Shown here: in pieces, positions 54,341 through 63,486 of the stretch
How positions within the stretch are numbered: the first letter of the stretch is position 1
Layout of the letters: the number at the start of each line of letters is the position of its first letter
Assembly: GCF_018256155.1 (NCBI RefSeq)
Contig: NZ_JAERLY010000007.1
Coordinates: 1-64,000 of the forward strand
Direction of reading: 5' to 3'
Source of the DNA: Gluconobacter sp. Dm-62
Lineage (GTDB): Bacteria; Pseudomonadota; Alphaproteobacteria; Acetobacterales; Acetobacteraceae
DNA length: 64,000 bases
The notes under the pieces: generated by a model
What the model was told of the DNA's origin: nothing
What the model saw: only the letters and a program-made list of their open reading frames with translations
Databases searched by the model: none
Position numbers and translations under genes: made by a program

Positions 54341-54433
54341 CCGTCACCATATGGAGAAAGAACAAATGTTCTTACAGGGGGTTGAGGCCCTCTCACGCGA
54401 TTTTTTGCCTGTTTTTCAGAAGGTTGTGGGCTG

Positions 54434-54832
54434 GTGAGCCAATTTGATCCCGAAGAACTGTTCGAACGCCTCGCCCGGTCGCGTTTTCGCACACGGTTCC
54501 ATCTGGACGATCAGGCGCGACTCTATCTCGAAAACCGGGGTCTGGATGCCGTCATGGAGCATGGTGCGGCCTTTATTGCCGAACGTCTGGCGCCGGCCCA
54601 TCCGCCGCGCGACGGCAAGCAGACGCCCATGCGCGGGCATCCGGTCTTCATCGCCCAGCACGCCACCGGTGCGTGCTGCCGAAGCTGCCTGTCGAAATGG
54701 CATGGCATGGCGCCGGGAAAGGCGCTGACGGCCGAGCAGCAGGCGCAGATCCTGCTCGTGCTGCGACGCTGGATCGAACGGGATTTTGGACGCCGCGTCC
54801 CCGAAAGCCCGGCGCAGGGGGCGCTCTTCTGA
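54434..54832 (+). CDS. DUF4186 protein
   Basis: 132 residues from a GTG start (VSQFDPEELFERLARSRF), with AGAAGG about 12 bases upstream. The family blocks FRTRFHLDDQARLYLENRGLD, ERLAPAHPPRDGKQTPMRGHPVF and CCRSCLSKWHG are present; the Cys-x2-Cys and His residues suggest a metal site. Function is unknown. It ends three bases before the convergent permease stop. Confidence 0.8.
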   Translation: MSQFDPEELFERLARSRFRTRFHLDDQARLYLENRGLDAVMEHGAAFIAERLAPAHPPRDGKQTPMRGHPVFIAQHATGACCRSCLSKWHGMAPGKALTAEQQAQILLVLRRWIERDFGRRVPESPAQGALF

Positions 54833-54835
54833 AGG

Positions 54836-56134
54836 TCAGTCCGGCTGGCGACGGGGCACGAACCGCTCCGCCAGAAAGATCAGCAGAAGTGCGAACGCAC
54901 CCAGCACGATCTGCAAGCGCGTTTCAGGCTGGATCAGCATGGCCATCAGCGTGCACGCGATCAGCACCAGCGCGGCATAGGCCTTCCAAGGCGATTCAGG
55001 CACGAGTTTCAGGCGTCCCGCCACAATCATGGTGTTGTTGAACACCATGAACCCGCCCGTCAGGCTGACCAGCAGGCCGAAAATCAGCGTTGGCGAGAGC
55101 ACGGCCACGGCGGCCACGAGAATGGAGGCCAGCGCACTGACCAGAATGGCGCGGCGGGGGAGTTTCGTGGACGCATCCACGGTCAGGAACAGTCCTGGCG
55201 CGGAGCCGGATTCCGCCAGTTCGTACAGGATGCGGGAGGTCACATAGATCCCGGAATTGAGACTGGAAAGCGCCGCCGTCATCACCACGATCGCCAGTGC
55301 CACGTCCGCAAACGGCACGTGCAGGCGGTGCAGCACCAGCAGGAACGGCGAATAGCCCGACACGACATCGCTCCATGGCACCAGACACAGCACAAGCGCG
55401 ATGGAGACGAGATAGAACCCGCCGATCCGCAGCGCGATGGAGCGCGTGGCGCGGACGATGTTCTGCTCGGTGTTGTCGGACTCAACAGCTGCGACGGTAG
55501 AGATTTCGCTGCCGCCCATCGAGAACAGGATGGTCGGGATCACGGCCAGAAGCGCCAGCCAGCCATGCGGCAGAAGGCCACCATGCGCAAACAGATTGTC
55601 ATGCACCGGAATGGGGCGGCTCAGCAGCGCCCAGACGCCGATGCCGATGAAGCAGACAATCGCCAGAACCTTGATCGCGGAGAACCAGTATTCGAACTCG
55701 CCATAGCCCTTGACGGACATGAGGTTCACGCCGGTCATCAGCGCCATGATGAGGATTTCGAGCACAGCGTAGGGCAACGGAATATAGGGAGCGAGCATTG
55801 TCGCCACCGCGATAACTTCCACCGCAATCGCGATGATCCAGGTCATCCAGTAGGCCCAGCCCGCCACGAAAGCGGCGCGGTTGCCGAGCGAATACTGGAT
55901 CTGCCGCAGGAAAGACGCCCGTCCCGGGACTTTCAGCGCCAGATCGCGCATCATCAGATTGACCAGAAATACCAGCGTTCCGGCAAGCGCATAGGACAGC
56001 AGCACCGCAGGGCCGCCCAGCGAAAGTGCCGCGGACGCCCCGATGAAATATCCCGCCCCGATCACCCCTCCCAGGGCGATCATGACGACATGGCGCGTGC
56101 GCAGACTGTGGGCGAGCTGGTCGGGCTGGCTCAT
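54836..56134 (-). CDS. Amino acid permease (APC family)
   Basis: 432 residues from the ATG at 56134; a TTG six bases earlier is an alternative. Twelve helices of the APC/AAT type are visible, with the first-helix motif HVVMIALGGVIGAGYFIGAS, the LLSYALAGTLVFLVNLMM segment and the LVPWSDVVSGYSPF and LSSLNSGIYVTSR regions typical of AroP, GabP and Lys/Phe permeases. It imports an amino acid with protons. It lies next to an Lrp-family regulator on the same strand, 53 bases downstream of it, which fits amino-acid control. Confidence 0.9.
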   Translation of the reverse strand: MSQPDQLAHSLRTRHVVMIALGGVIGAGYFIGASAALSLGGPAVLLSYALAGTLVFLVNLMMRDLALKVPGRASFLRQIQYSLGNRAAFVAGWAYWMTWIIAIAVEVIAVATMLAPYIPLPYAVLEILIMALMTGVNLMSVKGYGEFEYWFSAIKVLAIVCFIGIGVWALLSRPIPVHDNLFAHGGLLPHGWLALLAVIPTILFSMGGSEISTVAAVESDNTEQNIVRATRSIALRIGGFYLVSIALVLCLVPWSDVVSGYSPFLLVLHRLHVPFADVALAIVVMTAALSSLNSGIYVTSRILYELAESGSAPGLFLTVDASTKLPRRAILVSALASILVAAVAVLSPTLIFGLLVSLTGGFMVFNNTMIVAGRLKLVPESPWKAYAALVLIACTLMAMLIQPETRLQIVLGAFALLLIFLAERFVPRRQPD

Positions 56135-56187
56135 GGACAAAAGACTTCCTGCTGTGGACGGGACGGGCGTTTTCGAAGAGGGGCGGT

Positions 56188-56649
56188 TCAGACCGGAAGA
56201 TCCCTGTTGTCCGCCAGGGTTTCCATGGTCATGTACGAGGTGATGGCATCAAGTTCCACCTTGCTGATGATCTGCTGATACACACGATCGAAATCGTTCA
56301 TGTCACAGGCCACCACCTTCAGAAGATAATCGTATTCGCCCGCGATCCGATAAAAATCAACTATGTTCGGTATCGAACCGACCACCTTGCGGAACGTCTC
56401 GAACCATTCGCGTGAATGATGGCGTGTGCGCATGAGCACAAACACCGTCAGGGTCAGGCCCAGCGCGGACGCATTGAGCCGCACCGTGTCATGCGCAATC
56501 ACGCCGTCCTCGCGCAGGGCATTCAGCCGCCGCCAGCAGGCATTCTGCGACAGGCCGACCTTTTCGGCGAGCTCGCGCTGGGAGGGGGTGCCCTGCTTTT
56601 GCAGGATTCTCAGGATCGCCCTGTCCGTCTGATCTAGTTTTCTGGCCAT
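56188..56649 (-). CDS. Lrp/AsnC-family transcriptional regulator
   Basis: 153 residues. The N-terminal HTH (LDQTDRAILRILQKQGTPSQ, LAEKVGLSQNACWRRLNAL) and the RAM ligand domain (VFVLMRTRHHSREWFETF, VVDFYRIAGEYDYLLKVV, YQQIISKVELDAITSYMTME) are complete. Lrp-type proteins form octamers that sense amino acids. It is encoded with the permease on one side and divergent from a cysteine-desulfurase-like enzyme on the other, so it probably controls both. Confidence 0.9.
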   Translation of the reverse strand: MARKLDQTDRAILRILQKQGTPSQRELAEKVGLSQNACWRRLNALREDGVIAHDTVRLNASALGLTLTVFVLMRTRHHSREWFETFRKVVGSIPNIVDFYRIAGEYDYLLKVVACDMNDFDRVYQQIISKVELDAITSYMTMETLADNRDLPV

Positions 56650-56759
56650 ATCGCATCATATGACCACAAAAAGGATTTTTCATCCTCAAAAAAGAAGCGG
56701 TTTTTACTCATTCCGTCGGTCTATCGTTCAGTTCTCACGCAGAGGAAGAACATCGCGTC

Positions 56760-58235
56760 ATGGAAACGATCGGCAATCTCGACAACAGCACCGCCCTTCT
56801 GGAACAGTTCGAGCAGACGCTGCGCAACAACGGACTGAGCGCGCTGGCCAAGGGCGTGATTGGCGATGGTGCGAAGTTCTCGACGCCGTTTGGCACGCAG
56901 TCCCTGCTTTATGCAGACTATGTTGCCTCCGGCCGTGCGCTGAAGCAGATCGAGACGTTCATCATGGACGAGATCCTGCCGTTCTATGCCAACAGCCACA
57001 CCGAGGCCTCCTTCTGCGGCGCCTATATGACGCGGCTGCGCAACAGCGCCCGCGCCACCATCGCCCAGCTCTGCCACGCCCCCTCCCCCGATTTCACGAC
57101 CATTTTCATGGGCAATGGCGCAACGGCCGGACTGAACCGTCTCGTCCATCTGCTGGAAATCCCGGCCCTGTGCGAAGCCGGAAAGCGCCCGACTGTTTTC
57201 ATCGGCCCTTATGAGCATCACTCCAACATCCTGCCCTGGCGCGAGAGCGGTGCGGAGATCGTCGAGATCCCTGAAGCGGCCGAAGGCGGGCCGGATCTGG
57301 ATGTTCTGGAACAGGCGCTGAAGGCCTGCCCGGCGGATCGGCTGAAGATCGGGTCATTCTCGGCTGCGTCCAACGTCACGGGCATCCTGACGGATGTGAA
57401 TACTGTCACGGCCCTGCTCAAGCGGCATGGGGCGCTGTCCATCTGGGACTATGCCGGGGCTGGCCCTTACTGTCCGATCGACATGCAGCCCGGCACGCCG
57501 TTTGAAAAGGATGCGGTCGTCGTATCCTGCCACAAGTTCATCGGTGGCCCGGCGGCCTCGGGCGTGCTGATCGTGCGCAATGCGGCGATGTCCCGCACCG
57601 CGCCCGTTCTGCCGGGCGGGGGGACCGTGCGCTTCGTCTCGCCGTGGAACCACGACTACACCGCCTGTCTCGCTGCCCGCGAAGAGAGCGGCACGCCGAA
57701 TGTGATCGGGGATATCCGTGCGGCCCTCGCTTTCATCGTTAAGGACGTGATCGGGGAAGCCCATATGGCGCAGCGCAATGCCGAGCTACGGACGCGCGCC
57801 GTGAAGGCTTGGAGCGGCAATCCCGCTATCGAAATCCTTGGTCATCCGACCGCTGCCGCACTTCCGATCTTCTCGTTCCGGATCCGCGATATGAAGAATG
57901 GTGGCTTCATTCACCAGCAGCTTTTCACGAGGATGCTGTCGGACCGTTACGGCATTCAGGTTCGCGGTGGCTGTGCGTGTGCGGGGCCTTATGCGCACCG
58001 TCTGCTGGGGATTGACGAGGGTGAGTCCGGGCTGATCCGTAGCGCCATCCTGTCCGGGCAGGAAATCGAAAAGCCGGGTTGGACGCGCCTGAATTTCAGC
58101 GTGCTGATGGATGACGGCAAGGTCGAGCGCATTCTGAACGCTGTCAATGAACTCGCCAGCAATCCCTGCGAAACGGCGGCGCAGTATGACTGTGATATCA
58201 CCACGGCGCGCTTTCGTCCGAAGGTCGCAGCCTGA
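56760..58235 (+). CDS. Class V PLP-dependent enzyme, cysteine desulfurase-like
   Basis: 491 residues, longer than IscS/NifS (about 400). The PLP Lys lies in VVSCHKFIGGP (about residue 260), the phosphate site in IFMGNGATAGLNRL, the Asp in IWDYAGAGPY and the catalytic-Cys loop reads RGGCACAGPYAH (about residue 404), close to that of desulfurases. An N-terminal extension of about 60 residues precedes YADYVASGRAL. It may release sulphur from cysteine or cleave a related amino acid. The start at 56760 is the first ATG with similarity. It is divergent from the Lrp gene and a permease gene, suggesting uptake and breakdown of one amino acid. Confidence 0.85.
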   Translation: METIGNLDNSTALLEQFEQTLRNNGLSALAKGVIGDGAKFSTPFGTQSLLYADYVASGRALKQIETFIMDEILPFYANSHTEASFCGAYMTRLRNSARATIAQLCHAPSPDFTTIFMGNGATAGLNRLVHLLEIPALCEAGKRPTVFIGPYEHHSNILPWRESGAEIVEIPEAAEGGPDLDVLEQALKACPADRLKIGSFSAASNVTGILTDVNTVTALLKRHGALSIWDYAGAGPYCPIDMQPGTPFEKDAVVVSCHKFIGGPAASGVLIVRNAAMSRTAPVLPGGGTVRFVSPWNHDYTACLAAREESGTPNVIGDIRAALAFIVKDVIGEAHMAQRNAELRTRAVKAWSGNPAIEILGHPTAAALPIFSFRIRDMKNGGFIHQQLFTRMLSDRYGIQVRGGCACAGPYAHRLLGIDEGESGLIRSAILSGQEIEKPGWTRLNFSVLMDDGKVERILNAVNELASNPCETAAQYDCDITTARFRPKVAA

Positions 58236-58238
58236 CGC

Positions 58239-59144
58239 TTAGAAAAGATAGGCAACTTTCATATAGTAGGCATTCGTCTCCGGCACGTTCCGGCCTTCGA
58301 CGGAATGCGAATAACGCGGCGTGAACGACAGACTTTTGGTGATGTAGAACATCGCACCGACACCCAGCGCCGTTTCGCGGCTGCTGGAATTGGCGACCCA
58401 CAGATTGGACGTGTTGTCGTGCATCCCACCGCTGTTCTGCCAGTCGAGCGAGAAGAACGGCTCGATGCGTGACGAGGCTTTCCAACTGAAGCGCAGGTTG
58501 GTGTAGAACACGTTTCCAGCCGAATAGCTGTGATCGCCATTGCGGTGTTTGGTCGAGCTTACGACGCTGCCCAGATCGCCGTCGAAGCTGAAATGCTTCC
58601 ATTCGTAATCGAAGATGATGCTCGACAGGTTGGCCCAGTAATGCATCGCCATGGAATCCCGCGTGCCCGACGGCGTTTCCATGAAGGTCTGGATCCCGAG
58701 CGTGCTGTGCTTGTTGGGCTTGAACCAGGCCGCCGGTCCGACAATCGTGGTACCGAGGCCACCCCAGTTCTGCCCGCTGGCCAGCGTATAGGCCTCGGAC
58801 TGGATCAACTCGAAGGCGAAGCTGACATGGGGGATCGCGTCAAAACTGCGGAAATGCACGTATTTCGTCATGCCGCTCCAGGTGTGACTGCCGCCCCGCG
58901 CCCGGCGCTGGCCGCCACTGTCATAGACCGATCCGGCAGCGTTTCCGTCACCATACTGCACGACCACATTGAACGGCTTGAAGTCCACCGGCAGGTCGTA
59001 TTCGTGCGGTCCGATGATGGCCAGTGGAATATCCGCGCCATGAGCGGCAAAGCCCGGAACGAGAGCAACAGCAGGCAACCAGGCTGTCAGGGCACCAAGG
59101 CGCACTCCGAGCGTGAATTTCCGACGCATGACATGAATTTCCAT
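58239..59144 (-). CDS. Outer-membrane beta-barrel transporter-like protein
   Basis: 301 residues from the ATG at 59144 (MEIHVMRRKF); 59129 is an alternative, while the ATG at 59192 lies inside the hairpin and is unlikely. A signal peptide (LGVRLGALTAWLPAVALVPG, cleavage near AHGA) precedes alternating aromatic beta strands and a C-terminal Phe (MKVAYLF), the pattern of phenol/MetA-pathway and Tsx-like porins. The gene lies on the same strand as and downstream of gcd, separated by a strong hairpin, and may help sugars or sugar acids cross the outer membrane; that is inference. Confidence 0.75.
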   Translation of the reverse strand: MEIHVMRRKFTLGVRLGALTAWLPAVALVPGFAAHGADIPLAIIGPHEYDLPVDFKPFNVVVQYGDGNAAGSVYDSGGQRRARGGSHTWSGMTKYVHFRSFDAIPHVSFAFELIQSEAYTLASGQNWGGLGTTIVGPAAWFKPNKHSTLGIQTFMETPSGTRDSMAMHYWANLSSIIFDYEWKHFSFDGDLGSVVSSTKHRNGDHSYSAGNVFYTNLRFSWKASSRIEPFFSLDWQNSGGMHDNTSNLWVANSSSRETALGVGAMFYITKSLSFTPRYSHSVEGRNVPETNAYYMKVAYLF

Positions 59145-59163
59145 CACTATTGAGCGGGAGTGT

Positions 59164-59190
59164 GGAGCGTGCCCGCAAGGGGCACGCTCC
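59164..59190 (-). terminator. Strong hairpin between gcd and the outer-membrane gene
   Basis: Perfect 11-base arms GGAGCGTGCCC (59164-59174) and GGGCACGCTCC (59180-59190) with loop GCAAG, 16 bases past the gcd stop. No T run follows on the minus strand, so it may stabilise the gcd mRNA and only partly reduce readthrough into the next gene. Confidence 0.65.
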
Positions 59191-59206
59191 ATCCGTAAGC
59201 GGATGA

Positions 59207-61678
59207 TCAGTGCGCGGTCGCGCCCTGGTCTCCGTTCAGGCTGTAAGCGATGATATAATCACCGCTGCGGGTGCCAAGGCCCCCATGACCGCCGGCGGCG
59301 ATCACAACATACTGTTTCCCATCAATTTGATAGGACATCGGCGTGGCCTGTCCGCCTGCGGGCAGACGGTCCTGCCAGATGACCTTGCCGTTCGACATGT
59401 CGAAACCGCGCAGGTAATCGTCGGCCGTCGCACCCATGAAGGACACGCCGCCCTTGGTCAGGACGCTGCCACCGATGTTGTACATACCGGTCGGAAGCGG
59501 AAGGTTGTTATGCGTCCGGAAAGGACCCGTGTCGCGCGTGGTGCCGACGGGGTGCTGCCAGACGATCTTCTTGGTCACCAGATCAATGGCCGTGATCTTG
59601 CCCCAGACCGGTCCCTTGCAGGGGATCTCGAGCGGGTTCAGCCACGGGCTGGTGTAGGCGATGTAGGGCGTGCCGTAATCCGGGGAGACGCTCAGCGCAT
59701 CGCCCTTGGCTTCCGGCTTGTCGCCCTGACCGTTCCACTTCGGCAGGATGCCAGCGTCTTCGGCCTTCTGACGGTGCTCCAGACGGATCCGGAACGGCAG
59801 GTAGCTCGCATTGGCGATCAGCAGTTTGCGCTGCGGATCGATGGAGGCACCCTGCCAGTCAACCACACCATAGAATGCCGGATAGACGATCGTCGTCTTG
59901 CCAACATGCGGCGGGGTGAACTGACCTTCGTAAGCGGACTGGCGGAACTGGATGCGGCAGATCATCTGATCCAGCAGCGTCGCGCCCCACATGTCACTTT
60001 CCTTCAGGTCCGGCGGCGTCAGGGACGGCAGGCCAACAGCGTAAGGCTGCGTCGGGGAGACATGGTCATCCGCTGCAACACCCGCGGTCGGAACCGGACG
60101 TTCCTCAACCGGGTAACCCGGAACCGGCTTGCCGGTCCGACGGTCCAGAACGAAGAACTCGCCGCGCTTGGTGGTCTGGATCAGAGCAGGAATGTTCTCG
60201 CCATTCGGGCCCGGCAGATCAACCATGGACGGTCCGATGGCCAGATCCATGTCCCACAGATCGTGATGCACGGTCTGGAAGGTCCAGCGGCGTTCACCCG
60301 TCTCGATGTCGAGCGCGATCGTGGCGCTGGAGGTTGCGTCGTCGAACGGACGGCGCGAGCCACCCCAGTTGTCCGGCGGAGAGTTGCCCATCGGCAGATA
60401 GAGCAGACCCAGATCCGGATCGGCCGTGTAGACGCCCCATGCGTTCGGCGTGTCACGCGTCAGCACGTCGTTCGGGCCGGGCTTCCAGTTTTCCGGATTG
60501 TGACCGGCATCCCAGGCCCATTCGATCTCACCCGTGAGCGGGTTGAACGCACGGATTGCACCGGAAGGCTCGAAATTCGCCTGGTTGTCGAAGATCCAGC
60601 CGCCCAGAACCACGCGATCCTTCACCACCAGCGGCGGCGACGTCACGAAGTGGAAGCCATGCGGAACATGACCGAGATACTGGCGCAGGGAAATGAAGCC
60701 GTGCTCGCCGAAGTCTTCGCAGGGCTTGCCGGTTTCGGCATCGACAGCCAGCAGGCGCACGTCGCCGACCGGGGAGAAGATGCGCTTCTGGCAGGCCTTG
60801 GAGCCGTCCGGCGCCTGATAGTCGTCAGCGGCCTTGTAGTAGGAGACTCCACGGCAGGCCAGATAGACGTTCGCCGCCAGATCGGCCGCGGCCGGCTTGG
60901 GATCGAACTTCCACTTCACCTTGCCGGTTTTGGCATCGAGCGCCATGACCCAGTTATGCGGCGTGCAGAGATAGAGCGTGTCATCGACCTTGATCGGGGT
61001 GACTTCGAGGTTGAACTCGTGCCCCTGATCCGGTCCGGCAACCACACCTTCGTCGGCCTTCTGGACGTCACCCGTGCGGGTCACCCAGGCGCGCTTGAGG
61101 TTGCTGATATTCGCCGGCGTGATCTGGCCCAGCGGGCTGTAGCGATCACCGCCCACCGTACGGCCATAAGCGGGCCAGTCGGCTTCGGGCGTGTCTTTCG
61201 CCGTCAGATCGGACTGCCCTGTCGCGGCCATGCGGTCAGCGGGGAGCGTGCCGTTGATGGAGTAGGACGTGAAGCAGCTTGCGATGATCGCAACCATCGC
61301 AATGACGGCCGAGCCGAGCAGTTCGCGCTTGTCCGAAACCCAGTTCTGGCCGGTGCGCCACACCCACGGAAGCAGCATCCAGGCCGCGATACCGACGAGC
61401 GTGAAGAGACGGACTTCCAGACCCCAGATGTCGAACCCGACTTCAAAAACGGACCAGATGGTCGCCACCAGCAGAAGGGCCGCATACAGACGCGCACCCA
61501 GCAGGGGGTTCCGGAAGCTGATGCCCGCAGCCGCAAGCATCACGAGGCCCAGAAGGGCGTAGAACCACGAACCACCGAGAACGAGGAGATATCCTCCCCC
61601 TCCCAGCAGGAAAAGCCCGACAAGCGCGAGCAGGATAGAGGTTAATGGAGACATTACCCTCTGGAGTGAAGCAGACAT
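59207..61678 (-). CDS. gcd: Membrane-bound PQQ-dependent glucose dehydrogenase
   Basis: 823 residues, near the family length of about 800. The enzyme oxidises glucose to gluconolactone in the periplasm and passes electrons to ubiquinone, a defining reaction of Gluconobacter. Five hydrophobic helices occupy residues about 11-155 (PLTSILLALVGLFLLGGG, ASWFYALLGLVML, WMLLPWVWRTGQ). The PQQ propeller follows from WPAYGRTVGGDRYSPL, with NWVMALDAKTGKVKW, SPPDNWGGSRRPFDDATSS, IQFRQSAYEGQFTPP, GPFRTHNNLPLPTG and the C-terminal VVIAAGGHGGLGTRSGDYI. PQQ-contact Trp, Asp and Thr motifs appear intact. GAGGTG lies just before the ATG. A GAF-Fis regulator is divergent. Confidence 0.96.
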   Translation of the reverse strand: MSASLQRVMSPLTSILLALVGLFLLGGGGYLLVLGGSWFYALLGLVMLAAAGISFRNPLLGARLYAALLLVATIWSVFEVGFDIWGLEVRLFTLVGIAAWMLLPWVWRTGQNWVSDKRELLGSAVIAMVAIIASCFTSYSINGTLPADRMAATGQSDLTAKDTPEADWPAYGRTVGGDRYSPLGQITPANISNLKRAWVTRTGDVQKADEGVVAGPDQGHEFNLEVTPIKVDDTLYLCTPHNWVMALDAKTGKVKWKFDPKPAAADLAANVYLACRGVSYYKAADDYQAPDGSKACQKRIFSPVGDVRLLAVDAETGKPCEDFGEHGFISLRQYLGHVPHGFHFVTSPPLVVKDRVVLGGWIFDNQANFEPSGAIRAFNPLTGEIEWAWDAGHNPENWKPGPNDVLTRDTPNAWGVYTADPDLGLLYLPMGNSPPDNWGGSRRPFDDATSSATIALDIETGERRWTFQTVHHDLWDMDLAIGPSMVDLPGPNGENIPALIQTTKRGEFFVLDRRTGKPVPGYPVEERPVPTAGVAADDHVSPTQPYAVGLPSLTPPDLKESDMWGATLLDQMICRIQFRQSAYEGQFTPPHVGKTTIVYPAFYGVVDWQGASIDPQRKLLIANASYLPFRIRLEHRQKAEDAGILPKWNGQGDKPEAKGDALSVSPDYGTPYIAYTSPWLNPLEIPCKGPVWGKITAIDLVTKKIVWQHPVGTTRDTGPFRTHNNLPLPTGMYNIGGSVLTKGGVSFMGATADDYLRGFDMSNGKVIWQDRLPAGGQATPMSYQIDGKQYVVIAAGGHGGLGTRSGDYIIAYSLNGDQGATAH

Positions 61679-62107
61679 GACACCTCGTTCTTGTGAAAAA
61701 CGAAAACCATTCTCTCTGAAATGATTTGTCTTTCCTGATCATCGGCGGAACGCGATACCGTTGGCGCTCCGTCATGGCTGTGGCGGACGGGACAGCCCTG
61801 TTCGTGCGTCAGGAGCGACACTGACCGGTGCTTGCAAAAGCTCCGGCTTTCATGCCTGCTTCCCTTCCGACCCACAGCACTGAACCGGAAAAGAAAGGAG
61901 TGTTGCGTTACAGATGGCCTGCGAAAAAACACACCCGCTACGCAACGCTTCGCCTTTTCCAGAAACCGTCATTCCTGAATGTCATCACCACGGGCTATCC
62001 CACATCGTCGAACTCTCACCCGATTGTGACCGTCTGCGTCGCACCTGTCGCAAAACTGCGACAGGTTTCCGGCACCCGGTGCCTTATGTCGCATCGCGAG
62101 GAGCGCG
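61679..62107. other. Divergent gcd / regulator control region
   Basis: About 430 bases without a supported gene. It holds the promoters of gcd and the GAF-Fis regulator gene. The clearest element is the dyad at 62044-62065. Short open frames on both strands lack similarity and ribosome sites. Confidence 0.5.
62044..62065. promoter_or_regulatory. Palindrome upstream of the GAF-Fis regulator gene
   Basis: Perfect dyad CCTGTCGC-N6-GCGACAGG. TGTCGC-N-GCGACA inverted repeats of this kind are common targets of AcoR-type Fis-HTH proteins. It is 43 bases from the regulator start and about 365 from the gcd start, so autoregulation is the first guess. Confidence 0.55.
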
Positions 62108-63013
62108 ATGACCACAACGACACCGCGCACCTGCCTGTCGGACTCCTGGGCGAGATGCTCCACGAATTACAATCTGGACCCTTCCGAACGCTGGGAAACG
62201 CAGGTCCTCAGCCAGCCTGAACTGCGCTTCGTCAGCGGACGCACGCAGCGCCTGATCCAGAGCGCCGTGCCGGAGATGCAGCGTCTGCATACTTTGGTGG
62301 ATCCGCTGGATTTCATGGTGATGCTGGCCGATCCCACCGGCATCGTCCTCTCCCGCCATACCCAGCGCAGTCAGCTCAGCGGCTGTCGGCGCTGGCGCTT
62401 TCAGGCAGGCGCGGTCTGGGACGAACAGAATGCCGGGACGAATGCGATCGGCACCTGTCTGCGTGAGGAACGCCCCGTCATGGTTGTCCATGACCAGCAC
62501 TGGCGGCTGTGTTTCCGCAAACTGACCGGCATGGCCGTCCCGGTCTATAATTCCATCGGGGAACTCGCTGGCGCACTCGATATCAGTTCATTCACGGCCG
62601 AACATGTCCTACCTGCCGCGCCACTTCTGATGGACGCGCTGCAGACGACTGCACGACGTGTGGAAGAGAAGCTGTTCCATGACCGCTTCGGACAGGACAT
62701 GATCGTGACCCTGGGGCCATCAACATCATCCTCGTCCATGCTGGTGGCGCTTGACCGGGACGGTCATATCCGTGGCGCGACGCATGCCAGTCGCCGACAT
62801 ATGAACTGGCCGGAGGGCGAACTTTCCAACCTCCCGGCCCTGCTCCCCCTTCTCGACACACAGGAAGAACCCAGCTTCCGGCGTGCCGAGGCGCAGGTGA
62901 TCCGGTCAGCGCTTGTGACAGTCCATGGGAATGTCAGCGCCGCCGCCCGCCTGCTGGGCGTGAGCCGCGCGACACTGCATCGCAAGATCAGGGCGCTTGG
63001 TCTGGAGCACTAG
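62108..63013 (+). CDS. AcoR-like GAF-Fis regulator lacking the AAA+ domain
   Basis: 301 residues. The N-terminal sensor resembles AcoR-type activators (SDSWARCSTNYNLDPSERW, LMLADPTGIVLSRH, FQAGAVWDEQNAGTNAIGTC, VPVYNSIGELAGALDIS) and the C-terminus is a Fis-type HTH (VTVHGNVSAAARLLGVSRATLHRKIRA). The sigma-54-interacting AAA+ core between them is missing, so it cannot activate sigma-54 polymerase in the usual way and may work as a sigma-70 regulator. Ribosome site GGAG lies eight bases before the ATG. It is divergent from gcd; its 3' end overlaps the ArsC-family gene by 26 bases. Confidence 0.85.
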   Translation: MTTTTPRTCLSDSWARCSTNYNLDPSERWETQVLSQPELRFVSGRTQRLIQSAVPEMQRLHTLVDPLDFMVMLADPTGIVLSRHTQRSQLSGCRRWRFQAGAVWDEQNAGTNAIGTCLREERPVMVVHDQHWRLCFRKLTGMAVPVYNSIGELAGALDISSFTAEHVLPAAPLLMDALQTTARRVEEKLFHDRFGQDMIVTLGPSTSSSSMLVALDRDGHIRGATHASRRHMNWPEGELSNLPALLPLLDTQEEPSFRRAEAQVIRSALVTVHGNVSAAARLLGVSRATLHRKIRALGLEH

Positions 63014-63368
63014 CGCCGGAAAAAGTCGCCGCGTATTCATCAGGGCGAAATCCGACCAGCAGAATGTCAGGCCCTTGCAGAACCGGACGCCGGATCATGG
63101 CGGGCTGTTCCAGCATGAGGGCGATGGCGCGCTGTGCATCGAGGTTTTCCCGAAGCTCTGGCGACAGCTTGCGGAATGTCGTGCCCGAACGGTTCAGCAG
63201 CTTCTCCCAGCCAAGCTGTTTGACCCAGTCTTCAAGCTGCGCCTGGCCAGCACCGTTCTTGCGATAGTCATGGAACGTGACCGCCACGCCGTGTTCGGCC
63301 AGCCACGCCCGCGCCTTGCGCATCGTATCGCAGTTGGGAATGCCATAGATCGTAAGCGGCGCGGTCAT
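62988..63368 (-). CDS. ArsC/Spx-family (arsenate reductase-like) protein
   Basis: 126 residues from the ATG at 63368, with AAGGA nine bases upstream. The thioredoxin-like start LTIYGIPNCDTMRKARAWL carries the active Cys, followed by HDYRKNG and LNRSGTTFRKLSPE, and PVLQG-ILLVGFRPDEY at the end. It is close to YffB, glutathione-dependent reductases with a single Cys, rather than to plasmid ArsC; arsenate activity is uncertain. Its end overlaps the convergent regulator gene end by 26 bases. Confidence 0.88.
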   Translation of the reverse strand: MTAPLTIYGIPNCDTMRKARAWLAEHGVAVTFHDYRKNGAGQAQLEDWVKQLGWEKLLNRSGTTFRKLSPELRENLDAQRAIALMLEQPAMIRRPVLQGPDILLVGFRPDEYAATFSGASAPDQAP

Positions 63369-63486
63369 GAAGTCTGTCCTTGGTTTCGGTGAGACGGGAA
63401 AAACCAGCATCAGGAAACCATGCAGCTGATTTTCCTACAACTCTGCCGAAACCTGTTCCGGGGCATTAAACGCCCCAGACGTCGTC

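Noticed and set aside
59210-61645. 811-codon plus-strand frame opposite gcd
   Set aside because: Arg-rich, no domains, and lies exactly over the clear PQQ dehydrogenase gene.
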